From an uncultured Prevotellaceae bacterium (GTDB lineage: Bacteria > Bacteroidota > Bacteroidia > Bacteroidales > Muribaculaceae), in assembly GCA_900320245.1 (NCBI GenBank), contig ONRP01000004.1, forward strand, positions 1 through 64,000: 64,000 nucleotides of DNA, given 5' to 3'. Under the pieces are notes generated by a model. It searched no databases, was not told the DNA's origin, and saw only the letters and a list, made by a program, of their open reading frames with translations. Each line of letters starts with the position of its first letter. Position 1 is the stretch's first letter. Position numbers and translations under genes: made by a program. This document shows, piece by piece, positions 51,101-60,314 of this stretch.

Positions 51101-51108
51101 TAATTTTG
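51101..51108 (+). promoter_or_regulatory. -7 box upstream of the RluA-type gene
   Basis: TAATTTTG, only 5 bases before the ATG at 51114. The very short leader would give an almost leaderless mRNA, so this may be coincidental. Confidence 0.35.
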
Positions 51109-51113
51109 CAGCG

Positions 51114-52739
51114 ATGAATATCGTCTTCCACCCTCTGGATATTGACCCGATGGCGCTCCCGTTGCCGAAGCGCTTCACCTGCCCGTTCCTGTACGAGCCG
51201 CACCCGCTGGCGCTGATGGCGGTCGGACAGGTGCAGCAATATGTCGCGTCGAGGACCGATTGGGCCGATGAAATGGCGTCGGGAAAGATGCTGGGAGTGC
51301 TCGTGGCAGCCGATGAATCCGGTTCACTGGGTTTCCTGGCGGCCTTCTCGGGCAACCTGGCGGGCTCGGTGCATCACGACTTCTTCGTGCCGCCGGTCTA
51401 CGACCTGCTCGACCCGCAGGGCGAGTTCAAGCGGGGCGAGGCCCAAATCACCGCTATCAACCAGGAGGTGCAACGGCTGGAGCAGTCCCCCGAATTGCTC
51501 GAGATGAGAATCCGCAAGACGGCTCTCGAACAGAAATTTGCCGATGAAATCGCCGATTTCAAGGCCTTGATGGCGCGGCACAAGCAGGAGCGCGATGCCT
51601 TGAGGGACGCTGGCGACCTCACACCTGAGCAACAGGAAGCGCTCCTCAACCAGAGCCGCTACGAGAAAGCCGAACTCAAGCGCATACGGCGGCGGCAGGA
51701 AGCCGAAAAGACCAAAATGTTCGATGAAATCGCCGATTTTCAACTCCGCATCGACCAGTTGAGGACGCGGCGCAAGACGATGAGCGAAGCCCTGCAAGAG
51801 CGCATCTTCAGGCTTTTTGTCGTGAGCAATGCCCGTGGTGAGCGTCGCGACCTGGTCGAGGTGTTCAAGCCCTTGGGTACGCTGCCGCCAGCCGGGGCTG
51901 GGGAGTGTTGCGCCCCGCGACTGCTCAACTACGCATTCAACCATGGACTCAAGCCCCTGTGTATGGCCGAGTTCTGGTGGGGTGCTTCACCCGCTGGTGA
52001 GGTGCGTCATCACGGTCATTTCTATCCCGCCTGCCGCAGCAAGTGCAAACCCATTCTCGACTTTATGCTCCAAGGCCTTGACGTGGAGGATAATCCGCTC
52101 GAGCAGCCGCAGCAGGACACCGTGTTGGACATCGTCTATGACGACCGTTGGCTCACGGTGCTCAATAAGCCCTCGGGGATGCTCACGGTGCCCGGCAAGG
52201 CACTGGAGGACTCGTTGCTAACACGTTACCAGGCCGCCCACCCCGAGGCTCATGGCCCCATCGTGGTCCATCGCCTGGACCAGGAAACCTCGGGCCTGGT
52301 CATCTTTGCCAAAGACAAGGCTACCCATAAGGCCCTGCAGCAGCAATTTGAACAGCACACTATCAGCAAGCGTTACATCGCCCTGCTCGACGGCTTGGTC
52401 ATGCAGGATGAGGGCGTCATCGATCTGCCCATCCGCCCCGACGTCGACGACCGTCCCCGCCAACGAGTGGACCGCGAGCACGGCAGGCCCGCCGTGACCC
52501 GATACCGTGTGCTGGAACGCAACGACGGCGTGACCCGAATCAGCCTTGAACCGCTCACGGGCCGCACCCACCAGTTGCGCGTCCATGCTTCCCACCCCCT
52601 CGGGCTGAACTGCCCCATCGTGGGCGACCGCCTCTACGGTCGCACCGCCAGGCGACTGATGCTGCATGCCCGGTCCATCACCTTTGTCCATCCAGCAACA
52701 GGCGAGACCCTTAGCCTCACCTGCTCTCCCGATTTCTGA
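51114..52739 (+). CDS. RluA-family pseudouridine synthase with long N-terminal extension
   Basis: 541 residues from the ATG at 51114. The C-terminal 210 residues are the RluA/TruC-type catalytic domain: YDDRWLTVLNKPSGMLTVPG, VVHRLDQETSGLVIFAKD with catalytic D389, LTGRTHQLRVHASHPLG and VGDRLYG. The first 330 residues hold a globular part (FTCPFLYEPHPLA, GFLAAFSGNLAGS) and a coiled coil (about 120-245, rich in E, K, R and Q) before a linker with C-rich GHFYPACRSKCKPIL. The normal family is about 300 residues. Such long forms occur in Bacteroidetes. It modifies rRNA or tRNA; the target is unknown. It is divergent from the SPFH cluster. Confidence 0.9.
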   Translation: MNIVFHPLDIDPMALPLPKRFTCPFLYEPHPLALMAVGQVQQYVASRTDWADEMASGKMLGVLVAADESGSLGFLAAFSGNLAGSVHHDFFVPPVYDLLDPQGEFKRGEAQITAINQEVQRLEQSPELLEMRIRKTALEQKFADEIADFKALMARHKQERDALRDAGDLTPEQQEALLNQSRYEKAELKRIRRRQEAEKTKMFDEIADFQLRIDQLRTRRKTMSEALQERIFRLFVVSNARGERRDLVEVFKPLGTLPPAGAGECCAPRLLNYAFNHGLKPLCMAEFWWGASPAGEVRHHGHFYPACRSKCKPILDFMLQGLDVEDNPLEQPQQDTVLDIVYDDRWLTVLNKPSGMLTVPGKALEDSLLTRYQAAHPEAHGPIVVHRLDQETSGLVIFAKDKATHKALQQQFEQHTISKRYIALLDGLVMQDEGVIDLPIRPDVDDRPRQRVDREHGRPAVTRYRVLERNDGVTRISLEPLTGRTHQLRVHASHPLGLNCPIVGDRLYGRTARRLMLHARSITFVHPATGETLSLTCSPDF

Positions 52740-52745
52740 TGGGTA

Positions 52746-52778
52746 GGGAGTGTCATCATTCCTGTTTGAGACGCTCCC
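52746..52778. terminator. Possible bidirectional hairpin between convergent genes
   Basis: GGGAGTGTC (52746-52754) pairs with GACGCTCCC (52770-52778), one G.T pair, between the RluA-type and TPR genes. There is no clear T-run. Confidence 0.4.
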
Positions 52779-52786
52779 CTTCGTGA

Positions 52787-54319
52787 CTAATTCCGGATAT
52801 AATATTGGTGCAGCAATTGATCCTGCTGCTCTGATGTCATGTTCAAGAACGATTTGGCCTCCTCGCTCAGTTCCTCTCCGTTACGTTCCATATAGGCGAT
52901 AGCCGTCTTCACCGCATAGCGGAAGCCCTCTTCGCCAGGGTCTTTCACATTGTTGGTGATGGCATAGTCGATCAGTGCGCAGATGGTTGCCATCACGCCG
53001 CAGGGGCTGGTGCCGACGGGACTGTCTCGCAGGGTGAGTGACACCTCGTCGGAGTTGGTAGCCCAAGTGATTATATACGCGTTGACTTTTAACTTCAACG
53101 TGCTGGTGGTGTCAAAAGGCTGCTCCAGCACCCATCGTGCCAGTCGTTGCGCGTCAAGTTTATGTTTGTGGCATCCATCAGCGTCACCAATTTCTTCAAA
53201 GGGTGGGATATTCAGACGATCCTTGAGGTAAACTTGAGTCCTCAATGTGGGCCTTTCTTTGGTCGGCTTGAAGGTATCTTGATTGTACCAAGTGATGAAA
53301 GCATCCATGGCTGCCGTGGCCGAGTCGTTCTCCAGCCATTGCTCATAGGCCTTCTCGTCACCCTTTTGCAACAGCCACATGCAATAAGGCTCCCAGTAGC
53401 CGTTCTTGAACACTTTGTAGTCAAAGTCCAGGATAGGAACGTCATAGTAATCCTTGTACATCTCATGGAACTCCTCGGTAAACCTCCGCTTCACTTCCAC
53501 CAGGTTCTTGAGGTCAAGTGATGTCGCGCCTGCAAGCGAACGGAGCATGGCCATTTCATAGCCCAGAGGCAACGGAATCTCCACAACCGATGTGTCTTGA
53601 TTGACGTTGATGGTATGGGTTTCGGTCAACGTGGAGTTGATGGTACCCTGCTCATTGTCAAACTGGATGTGGTCTTGATAGATGTCATACATCAGTTTGC
53701 TCATCTCGTTGCTGCGATTGTTGCTAGGCTCGAGCAGGCGGGCCACTTCGCCATACAACAGTGCCCACACCGGCTCGGTGGACATGGCATAGAGTTTGGC
53801 CAGGTGATAATAGGGAGAGGCCAAGTCGGGCTCAACCTCGATGGCCTTCTCGTAGAGCATCACCGCTTGGTCATAGTTCTGCTCGTGTTCGCTGATGATA
53901 GCCTGCTCCACATAGAGCAAACCGGCGTCGGGGAACCGTTTCAGCCCCTCGTTGTAGGCTTTGATGGCTTCTTTGCGTTTGCCCATATAGTCGAGCGTGT
54001 TGCCTTCCATCTGATAGACCTGGAAATTGGCCATCGGGTGTTTCTTCAGTTGATTGCACAGTTTCAGCAACTTGTCATAGTCCCCGGTCACGTTGTAGGC
54101 ATAGCCCAATTCATACATGATGTCATAGTTGTCGGGATAGACCTTAATAAGCGTCTCGATGATGTCGATGGCCGTTTCGGGCATACCGTTGTCCATGAGT
54201 TCAACGGCTTTCTCAAGCCGGGTGCGGTCTTTGGCACTCAGGTCTTGCAGGGTGCCGGTTTGGGCCGTCAGTACCAGAGCCGACAGCAACATTACAAGGG
54301 TCAGAAGGGTATGTTTCAT
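52787..54319 (-). CDS. Secreted TPR-repeat protein
   Basis: 510 residues. Signal peptide MKHTLLTLVMLLSALVLTAQ. TPR repeats cover about 35-215 (YPDNYDIMYELGYAYNVTGDYDKLLKLC, RKEAIKAYNEGLKRFPDAGLLYVEQA, YDQAVMLYEKAIEVEPDLASPYYHLAKLY). The C-terminal 280 residues are mixed alpha/beta with no recognised motif. Periplasmic or outer-membrane protein-protein interaction role inferred from the TPRs. A -7 box TACATTTG lies upstream (54401-54408, minus). It is convergent with the RluA-type gene. Confidence 0.82.
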   Translation of the reverse strand: MKHTLLTLVMLLSALVLTAQTGTLQDLSAKDRTRLEKAVELMDNGMPETAIDIIETLIKVYPDNYDIMYELGYAYNVTGDYDKLLKLCNQLKKHPMANFQVYQMEGNTLDYMGKRKEAIKAYNEGLKRFPDAGLLYVEQAIISEHEQNYDQAVMLYEKAIEVEPDLASPYYHLAKLYAMSTEPVWALLYGEVARLLEPSNNRSNEMSKLMYDIYQDHIQFDNEQGTINSTLTETHTINVNQDTSVVEIPLPLGYEMAMLRSLAGATSLDLKNLVEVKRRFTEEFHEMYKDYYDVPILDFDYKVFKNGYWEPYCMWLLQKGDEKAYEQWLENDSATAAMDAFITWYNQDTFKPTKERPTLRTQVYLKDRLNIPPFEEIGDADGCHKHKLDAQRLARWVLEQPFDTTSTLKLKVNAYIITWATNSDEVSLTLRDSPVGTSPCGVMATICALIDYAITNNVKDPGEEGFRYAVKTAIAYMERNGEELSEEAKSFLNMTSEQQDQLLHQYYIRN

Positions 54320-54400
54320 GATGGTTGAAATTTATAAGATAAATAATCAGGATTGTTGGCTGGCAGCCCAGGTCATCAGGCTCTTGCCGCTCTTATGTCG

Positions 54401-54408
54401 CAAATGTA
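54401..54408 (-). promoter_or_regulatory. -7 box of the TPR-protein gene
   Basis: Minus-strand TACATTTG about 80 bases before the start. The -33 TTG is missing at the standard spacing. Confidence 0.45.
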
Positions 54409-54519
54409 AGGAAATATGGCGATGAAATTGAAAATATTTACATTTTTTTTGAAATCAGCCTGTTTTAGCCAAAAAGAATGAAACAATCCTAATAGTTTAC
54501 AAAAATAAATTAAAATGCT

Positions 54520-54549
54520 TTGCCGTTTGCAATTGTAACTCTATATTTG
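54520..54549 (+). promoter_or_regulatory. Promoter of the TonB-domain gene
   Basis: TTG (54520-54522), 19 bp, TATATTTG (54542-54549), 61 bases before the ATG. Confidence 0.7.
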
Positions 54550-54610
54550 CCGCTGTCAAAGCACCGGAAAGCCCGCTGCCGCGACATTTCATCACTAATT
54601 CAAATAGCCT

Positions 54611-55051
54611 ATGCTCAAACGATTACGTTTAGGTTTGCTTTGTTTGATGGCGTTATTTACCGTGGTGCCCATGGCAGCACAGGTGCGTCACGTCACCACG
54701 GTCAATCCCTCGACCAAGCAGTCCTATTCGGTGGTCTATGAGTTTGACTACGTTGACATCCAGCCCCAATTCCCCGGCGGTGAGCGGGGACTCATCAACT
54801 TCATCAACAAAACCCGCGAGTACCCCTATCACGCTTACAAGAAGCACATCCAGGGGCGCGTGCTGTGCAGTTTCGTCGTCGGCACCGATGGTCGCGTGAG
54901 CGACGTGCGCGTGATTCGCGGAGCAGGCGACGAGAGCCTCAACCGCGAGGCTGTGCGCGTCATCGGCGAGATGCCGCGCTGGAGTGTCGGCAAGGTGGGC
55001 AACCAGCCTGTCGCCGTGCGCGTTGTCCTGCCCATCAACTTCCGCCTGTAA
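54611..55051 (+). CDS. Small secreted TonB C-terminal-domain protein
   Basis: 146 residues. Signal peptide MLKRLRLGLLCLMALFTVVPMAAQ, then a TonB C-terminal-like domain (about 50-146): PQFPGGERGLINFINKTREYP, GRVLCSFVVGTDGRVSDVRVIRG, SLNREAVRVIGEMPRWSVG and VAVRVVLPINFRL. It lacks the transmembrane anchor plus proline-rich spacer of true TonB, so it is a periplasmic TonB-like domain protein, a common Bacteroidetes form. It has its own promoter and a good terminator. Confidence 0.9.
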   Translation: MLKRLRLGLLCLMALFTVVPMAAQVRHVTTVNPSTKQSYSVVYEFDYVDIQPQFPGGERGLINFINKTREYPYHAYKKHIQGRVLCSFVVGTDGRVSDVRVIRGAGDESLNREAVRVIGEMPRWSVGKVGNQPVAVRVVLPINFRL

Positions 55052-55079
55052 CACCCTCACCATGGGCCGGTTTCTATGC

Positions 55080-55107
55080 CACGCTAAAGTGATTAGCGTG
55101 TTTTTTT
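55080..55107 (+). terminator. Terminator of the TonB-domain gene
   Basis: CACGCTAA (55080-55087) pairs perfectly with TTAGCGTG (55093-55100), then seven T residues. Confidence 0.93.
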
Positions 55108-55205
55108 GTCTTGTTGCCAGCCTGGTGATGACGATTTCCCATAATGCCAACCCCACTGACAGACTGCAGTTTTGCCATTTTTTTGGGTTATTTGTTGATT
55201 TTTGC

Positions 55206-55236
55206 TTGCATATTGTGAATAAATAGACTAATTTTG
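55206..55236 (+). promoter_or_regulatory. Promoter of the first tandem C10 protease
   Basis: TTG (55206-55208), 20 bp, TAATTTTG (55229-55236), about 50 bases before the ATG. The spacer is not of the conserved-module type. Confidence 0.7.
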
Positions 55237-55287
55237 CCGCCAATTCTAAACATTAACTAACATTTTTATATTTTTCAAGTTTTGCTT

Positions 55288-57648
55288 ATGAAGAAATTTT
55301 TATTCCTGTTGACCATCGCGTTTGCCGCGATGTCGATGTCGGCTGCACCTGTTGATCAGGCCACAGCCCAGAAGAAAGCCAAGGATTACCTTGCCCAGGC
55401 CTATGCCGGCAAGATCATGTCCCCTAACGCTTTAAACCCCGTGCTCGTCAAGACCGAGATGTGCAACGGGAAATCAACTCCCGCATTTTACGTTTACAAC
55501 ACCAGCACGACCTTTGTCGTGGTGGCTGCCGATGACCGTGCCGAGACGATTCTGATGGTCGGCGACAAGCCCCTCCAGGATGTCGAGAACCTGCCCCTGG
55601 GTCTCCAGGACATGTTCACCGTGTACAAGGGTGAGATTACCTACCTCGCTGAGCATCCCGACCTCAAGGTGGTTGCCAATGTCAAGAACAACTCACTCAA
55701 TGCCGTAACCTATGGCCCGCTGCTCTCCTGCAACTGGGATCAGGACGCTCCCTACTGGAACGAGTGCACCTTCAGCGGTTACCAGTGCTACACCGGCTGC
55801 CCCGCAACCTCGGCTGCCATGGTGTTCTATTATTGGAAATATCCCACCGACCCCGCACCCGCACTGCCCGGCTATGCATCAACGATTGATGTTAGTTATT
55901 GGAACTCAATCAGTTATACCCACCCGGCAATGCCTTCGGTTACCTTCGATTGGGACAACATGCTCGACACCTACACTGGCTCCTACACCAATGCACAGGG
56001 TGCTGCCGTTGCCGCGCTGATGCACTATATCGGCCATGCCGAGCACATGGCGTACGGTACCCAAAGCGCCGGTGGTAGTGGTGTGCACGTTGACAGTGTG
56101 GGTAACATCCTCAACGCCTTCCTTATCTGCGGTTATGACCCCGAGACCACCCACTTCGTGAAGAAGACCAGCGCCTATAGCGGTGGTACCACCCTCTACA
56201 GCGATGCCGAGTGGGCAGCAATGATTCAGGAGGAGATGGCCGCTGAGCGTCCCATCGTCTTCTGCGCCGTTGGTGATGGCGGTCACGCCTTCAACGTTGA
56301 CGGTTACCGCAGCAACGACAGCAAGTACCACATCAACCTGGGTTGGAGCGGCGACGGCAATGGCTGGTGCGTGCTCAACTCCTTCGGTGGCGGTGGCTCT
56401 GTTTTCAATACCTATCAGCAGATGGTACTCGGTATCCAGCCCCCCGCACAGGGTCCCTCTATCAAGGTGAACACGACCACCCTGAACATGGAAGCCTTCG
56501 TGGGCAAGACCTCTACCGCAACCTTCACCGTCAAGGGTAATGAACTTACCAGCAACATCACCCTGACGCTCAATGACCCCGACGGCGCATTTGCTCTCGA
56601 TGCCACCAGCGTCGCTGTCAGCGACCAGGAGAACGGCAAGGTCATCACCGTGACCTATGCTCCTCAGGCCAGCGGCAACCACACCGCCACCATCACTCTG
56701 AGCAACCCCGCTGCCGATGACAAGGTGATTACCATCAATGGTGTCGCAACCCTCGAGACCTTCGTTCCCGAAATGCAACCCGCCAACGAGAACTACATCA
56801 ACCTGACCAAGTTCCGCGCCGACTGGACCGACCAGACCGATCCTGCCAATGTCGAGAATTACACCCTCGAGGTTTCTACCCGTCCTGCTGTCGAGTTGCT
56901 CGACACCACCGATTGGACCTCGAACAACAATGTGCCTGCAGGCTGGACCGCATCTGGTCTGAACTATTATGGCTCTAACAGCGCATGCTACCTGTCTTCA
57001 TATGGCAACAGTTATGTACAGAGCAAAACCTATGACCTTACAGGATATGACAAGGTGACCGTGATGGTTTACTCTGAGCCCTACGGCAGTTCCAACACCA
57101 TGACCGTGTCCACCAGCGTTGACACAAAAACTAAGACTCTCTCGGGTTCCTCATTCTCCTGGTACACCTTCGTCCTGAATTGCGCAAGCAGCGACTATGT
57201 GAAACTCACCACCACTGGTTTGCCTGACATGAGGTACATGAAGGTTTATGCCGGTGACCTGACCGCTGCTATGCAACTCAAGGCTAACGAGGAGGGTGAC
57301 GCAACCTACCGCCTCATCACCGGTATCACCGACAAGAACTACACCGTCAATAATCTCGAGGCTGCTGGCACCTTCTATTACAGAGTGAAGGCCCTCTACA
57401 TCGACGGTACTCAGAGCGCATGGAGCAACAGCCAGAAGGTTACCCTCTTCGAGAACGGTGACGGCTATACTCTTGGCGACGTGAACCACGACCAGAGCGT
57501 AGACATCAACGATGTTACCGCACTGATCGCTTACGTGCTGGGCCAGGGCAACACCATTTGCACTGACTGCGCTGACGTATTTGACGACGACGCTATTGAT
57601 ATCAACGATGTTACCGCACTGATCAACATGGTGCTGGGTATGCAGTAA
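55288..57648 (+). CDS. C10 cysteine protease with dockerin-like repeats (DINDVT class), tandem copy 1
   Basis: 786 residues from the ATG at 55288. Signal peptide MKKFLFLLTIAFAAMSMSAA; streptopain-type propeptide (FYVYNTSTTFVVVAADDRAE); catalytic domain with Cys171 in YTGCPATSAAMVFYYWKYP and His333 in GGHAFNVDGY, then the NLGWSGDGNGW loop. After that come an Ig-like domain (about 390-490) and an FN3-type domain (about 500-720) that is interrupted by a roughly 130-residue jelly-roll. Two EF-hand repeats end the protein, GDVNHDQSVDINDVTALIAYVLG and IDINDVTALINMVLG, with a CTDC motif between. A secreted, zymogen-type protease; targets unknown. Confidence 0.94.
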   Translation: MKKFLFLLTIAFAAMSMSAAPVDQATAQKKAKDYLAQAYAGKIMSPNALNPVLVKTEMCNGKSTPAFYVYNTSTTFVVVAADDRAETILMVGDKPLQDVENLPLGLQDMFTVYKGEITYLAEHPDLKVVANVKNNSLNAVTYGPLLSCNWDQDAPYWNECTFSGYQCYTGCPATSAAMVFYYWKYPTDPAPALPGYASTIDVSYWNSISYTHPAMPSVTFDWDNMLDTYTGSYTNAQGAAVAALMHYIGHAEHMAYGTQSAGGSGVHVDSVGNILNAFLICGYDPETTHFVKKTSAYSGGTTLYSDAEWAAMIQEEMAAERPIVFCAVGDGGHAFNVDGYRSNDSKYHINLGWSGDGNGWCVLNSFGGGGSVFNTYQQMVLGIQPPAQGPSIKVNTTTLNMEAFVGKTSTATFTVKGNELTSNITLTLNDPDGAFALDATSVAVSDQENGKVITVTYAPQASGNHTATITLSNPAADDKVITINGVATLETFVPEMQPANENYINLTKFRADWTDQTDPANVENYTLEVSTRPAVELLDTTDWTSNNNVPAGWTASGLNYYGSNSACYLSSYGNSYVQSKTYDLTGYDKVTVMVYSEPYGSSNTMTVSTSVDTKTKTLSGSSFSWYTFVLNCASSDYVKLTTTGLPDMRYMKVYAGDLTAAMQLKANEEGDATYRLITGITDKNYTVNNLEAAGTFYYRVKALYIDGTQSAWSNSQKVTLFENGDGYTLGDVNHDQSVDINDVTALIAYVLGQGNTICTDCADVFDDDAIDINDVTALINMVLGMQ

Positions 57649-57728
57649 TCATGCAAGACATCGATTAAACAAAGCGAATTAATCAAATCGTGGGGCAGGG
57701 GAGCCATCCCTTGCCCCACATTTTTTTT
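57634..57728. repeat. Direct repeat, 3' flank copy 1
   Basis: The last codons, stop, 3' UTR and terminator of the first tandem protease gene are repeated without visible change at 60201-60294, about 94 bases long. Confidence 0.95.
57690..57728 (+). terminator. Terminator of tandem C10 copy 1
   Basis: GTGGGGCAGGGGA pairs with TCCCTTGCCCCAC, followed by T residues (57721-57728). Confidence 0.92.
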
Positions 57729-57748
57729 AGACTGGTTCTGGAAAAATG

Positions 57749-57779
57749 TTGGTATTCCGCTCGACTTGCACTATCTTTG
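57749..57779 (+). promoter_or_regulatory. Promoter of tandem C10 copy 2 (conserved-spacer module)
   Basis: TTG (57749-57751), spacer GTATTCCGCTCGACTTGCAC, TATCTTTG (57772-57779), 52 bases before the ATG. Confidence 0.82.
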
Positions 57780-57830
57780 TCGCCAATTCCAAACATTAAC
57801 TATCATTTTTATATTTTTCAAGTTTTGCTT

Positions 57831-60215
57831 ATGAAGAAATTTATATTACTGTTGACTATCGCGTTTGCCGCGATGTCGCTGTCGGCCGCCGATGTGTCCT
57901 CAACGCAGGCAAAGGCTGCAGCAAGTGCGTTTCTTAACAAACAAGTAGCCGCAGGGCATATTAAAGCCGCTGCCGCTGCCAACCTCCAACTCGTCAAGGC
58001 TGAAGTCTCGGTAGCCAGGCCCACAGCAGTGGACTACTACATCTTCAACTCGGCGAAATCTTATGTTGTGGTTGCTGGTGATGATCTGGCTCCCCAGATC
58101 CTGATGTACGGTGAAAAGGGTGCTCTCGACATTAACAACATCCCTCCCGGCATGCAGTGGCTGCTCAACAAGTACAAATATCAGATTGACGGTCTGAAGG
58201 CCGGTACCATGATGCCGGTGAAACTTCCTAAGTTCGCCACCACGCCTGTTGCACCGCTGGTAAACGCTAACTGGGACCAGAGCGCTCCTTACAACAACCA
58301 GTGCCCCACCAGTGGCAGTTATCACGCCGTTACAGGTTGCCCGGCAACCTCGTTGGCTATGTGCTACTACAAGTGGAAATGGCCCGAGACCTATCCCGCA
58401 GTAGCCGCCATCTCGTCGGCTTACGGTATTGCCGCTCCTGCTCTGCCCGAACGTGAAGCCGATTGGGCAAACATCATCGACGAGTACACTGGCCCGAGCA
58501 ACTACAATTCTACATCCGCGCAGAAGGACGCTGTGGCATGGCTGATGCGCTATGCTGGCCAGGCTATTCCCGATTATTCTTACGGTATCAGTGCCAGTGG
58601 TGCCAACGACCCCGAAATCTATCAGGGTTGCATCAATATGGGTTACACCGATGCCCAATACCTCTTGCTCACCGAACTTCAGGGTGGTGGTTGGAGCGGC
58701 TACTCCAATGGCCCGCAGCAGTACACCGACGCCGAGTGGAACGAATTCATGCTGAACGAACTCCACAACGGTCGTCCCATCGAGTACCTGGCCTATGACT
58801 ACAGTGGCTACCAACTTTCGGGTCATGCCTTTAACGTGTTTGGTGTAAATGCCAGTGGTCAGTACTATGTGAACTGGGGCTGGAGCGGCGACAGCAACGG
58901 CTATTGCACGCTGCACAACTTCACCACCGCTACCGGCGCTACTGGCCAGGCTGGCGCCTATGTCTTCAACTATGGCGAAGCCATGATTATCGGCATCGAG
59001 CCTCCCGCTGGCGCGCTTACCGATCCCAGAATCAAGGTTAACCCCACTACGCTCAACATGAGCACTATTGTGGGCAATCCCGCCACCGCCACATTCAACG
59101 TTAAGGGTTACAACCTCGTTGACAATATTGGCTTGAGCATTAGCGGTGATAATGCCTTCTCGCTGAGCACCACCAATGTCAATGCCAATGCCTCTCAGTC
59201 AGAAAATGGTGTGGATGTAACTGTTACCTATAATCCCGCTAACCCTGGCAACCACGAGGCTGTTGTCACGTTGACCAGCACTGATGCTCCTGACGTGACG
59301 CTCAAGATCAACGGTCTTGCTGAGTTGGAGACCTATGAGCCTGTGATGCTCGAAGCCGGCAATATCACTTCCACCTCGTTCAAGGCCACCTGGACCGACG
59401 AGACCCCTGCCGAGAACGTGGAGAGTTACACCCTGTTTGTGAGCGCTGAACCCTTCAAGCCCGCAGTTGCCCTGCTCGACACTACCGACTGGACTTCTTC
59501 GAATGCTCTGCCTGCTGGCTGGACTTCAAGCGGTTTCAGTTATTTTGGTTCCAATAACGCTGCCTACTTGAGTAACAGCGGCTATATACAGACTTGTAAC
59601 TACGACCTCACAGGCTATGACAAGATGACTGTGATGATTTACTCTGAGCCCTACGGCAGTAGCAACACAATCACAGTGGCTACCAGTCTTCAGAGCAAGA
59701 CCATTAACTTGTCTGGCAGTACCTTCAACTGGTACACCGTCGTTCTGGATTGCGCAACCAATGACCATGTCAAGGTTACTTCTTCTGGTCTACCCGACAT
59801 GAGGTACATGAAGGTTTATGCCGGTGACCTGACCGCTGCTATGCAACTCAAGGCCAGCGAAACCGGTGACAAGACCTATCGTGTCATCACCGGTATCACC
59901 GACAAGAGTTACACCGTGACCAATCTCACCGAGAATGGCACCTACTACTTCTATGTGATGGCCAACTACACCGATGGCGGTGTTTGTGACAGTAACATCG
60001 AGGAGGTTACCTTGTTCGGTGAAGCCCACGACTATGAGCCTGGTGACGTGAACCACGACCAAAGCGTAGACATCAACGATGTTACCGCCCTCATCTCCTA
60101 TGTGCTGGGCCAGGGCAACACCATCTGCATGACCTGCGCCGACGTAACTGCCAACGGCTATATTGATATCAACGATGTTACCGCACTGATCAACCTGTTA
60201 CTGGGTATGCAGTAA
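57831..60215 (+). CDS. C10 cysteine protease with dockerin-like repeats (DINDVT class), tandem copy 2
   Basis: 794 residues from the ATG at 57831; the 47-codon extension to 57690 is rejected because it covers the previous terminator and this gene's promoter. Signal peptide MKKFILLLTIAFAAMSLSAA. Cys170 in VTGCPATSLAMCYYKWKWP and His332 in SGHAFNVFGV are the catalytic pair, and VNWGWSGDSNGY follows. Ig-like, interrupted FN3 and dockerin parts are as in copy 1. The C-terminal region and the leader are much more similar to copy 1 than the catalytic domain is, which suggests local gene conversion. Confidence 0.94.
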   Translation: MKKFILLLTIAFAAMSLSAADVSSTQAKAAASAFLNKQVAAGHIKAAAAANLQLVKAEVSVARPTAVDYYIFNSAKSYVVVAGDDLAPQILMYGEKGALDINNIPPGMQWLLNKYKYQIDGLKAGTMMPVKLPKFATTPVAPLVNANWDQSAPYNNQCPTSGSYHAVTGCPATSLAMCYYKWKWPETYPAVAAISSAYGIAAPALPEREADWANIIDEYTGPSNYNSTSAQKDAVAWLMRYAGQAIPDYSYGISASGANDPEIYQGCINMGYTDAQYLLLTELQGGGWSGYSNGPQQYTDAEWNEFMLNELHNGRPIEYLAYDYSGYQLSGHAFNVFGVNASGQYYVNWGWSGDSNGYCTLHNFTTATGATGQAGAYVFNYGEAMIIGIEPPAGALTDPRIKVNPTTLNMSTIVGNPATATFNVKGYNLVDNIGLSISGDNAFSLSTTNVNANASQSENGVDVTVTYNPANPGNHEAVVTLTSTDAPDVTLKINGLAELETYEPVMLEAGNITSTSFKATWTDETPAENVESYTLFVSAEPFKPAVALLDTTDWTSSNALPAGWTSSGFSYFGSNNAAYLSNSGYIQTCNYDLTGYDKMTVMIYSEPYGSSNTITVATSLQSKTINLSGSTFNWYTVVLDCATNDHVKVTSSGLPDMRYMKVYAGDLTAAMQLKASETGDKTYRVITGITDKSYTVTNLTENGTYYFYVMANYTDGGVCDSNIEEVTLFGEAHDYEPGDVNHDQSVDINDVTALISYVLGQGNTICMTCADVTANGYIDINDVTALINLLLGMQ

Positions 60216-60294
60216 TCATGCAAGACATCGATTAAACAAAGCGAATTAATCAAATCGTGGGGCAGGGGAGCCATCCCTTGCCCCACATTTTTTT
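60201..60294. repeat. Direct repeat, 3' flank copy 2
   Basis: Same sequence as 57634-57727: end of gene, stop, 3' UTR and terminator hairpin. Confidence 0.95.
60257..60294 (+). terminator. Terminator of tandem C10 copy 2
   Basis: Same hairpin as at 57690, with seven T residues. Confidence 0.92.
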
Positions 60295-60314
60295 GACACA
60301 TATGGGGAAAAATG

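Noticed and set aside
57690-57830. Longer N-terminus for tandem C10 copy 2
   Set aside because: It would contain the previous gene's terminator and this gene's promoter; the signal peptide starts at 57831.
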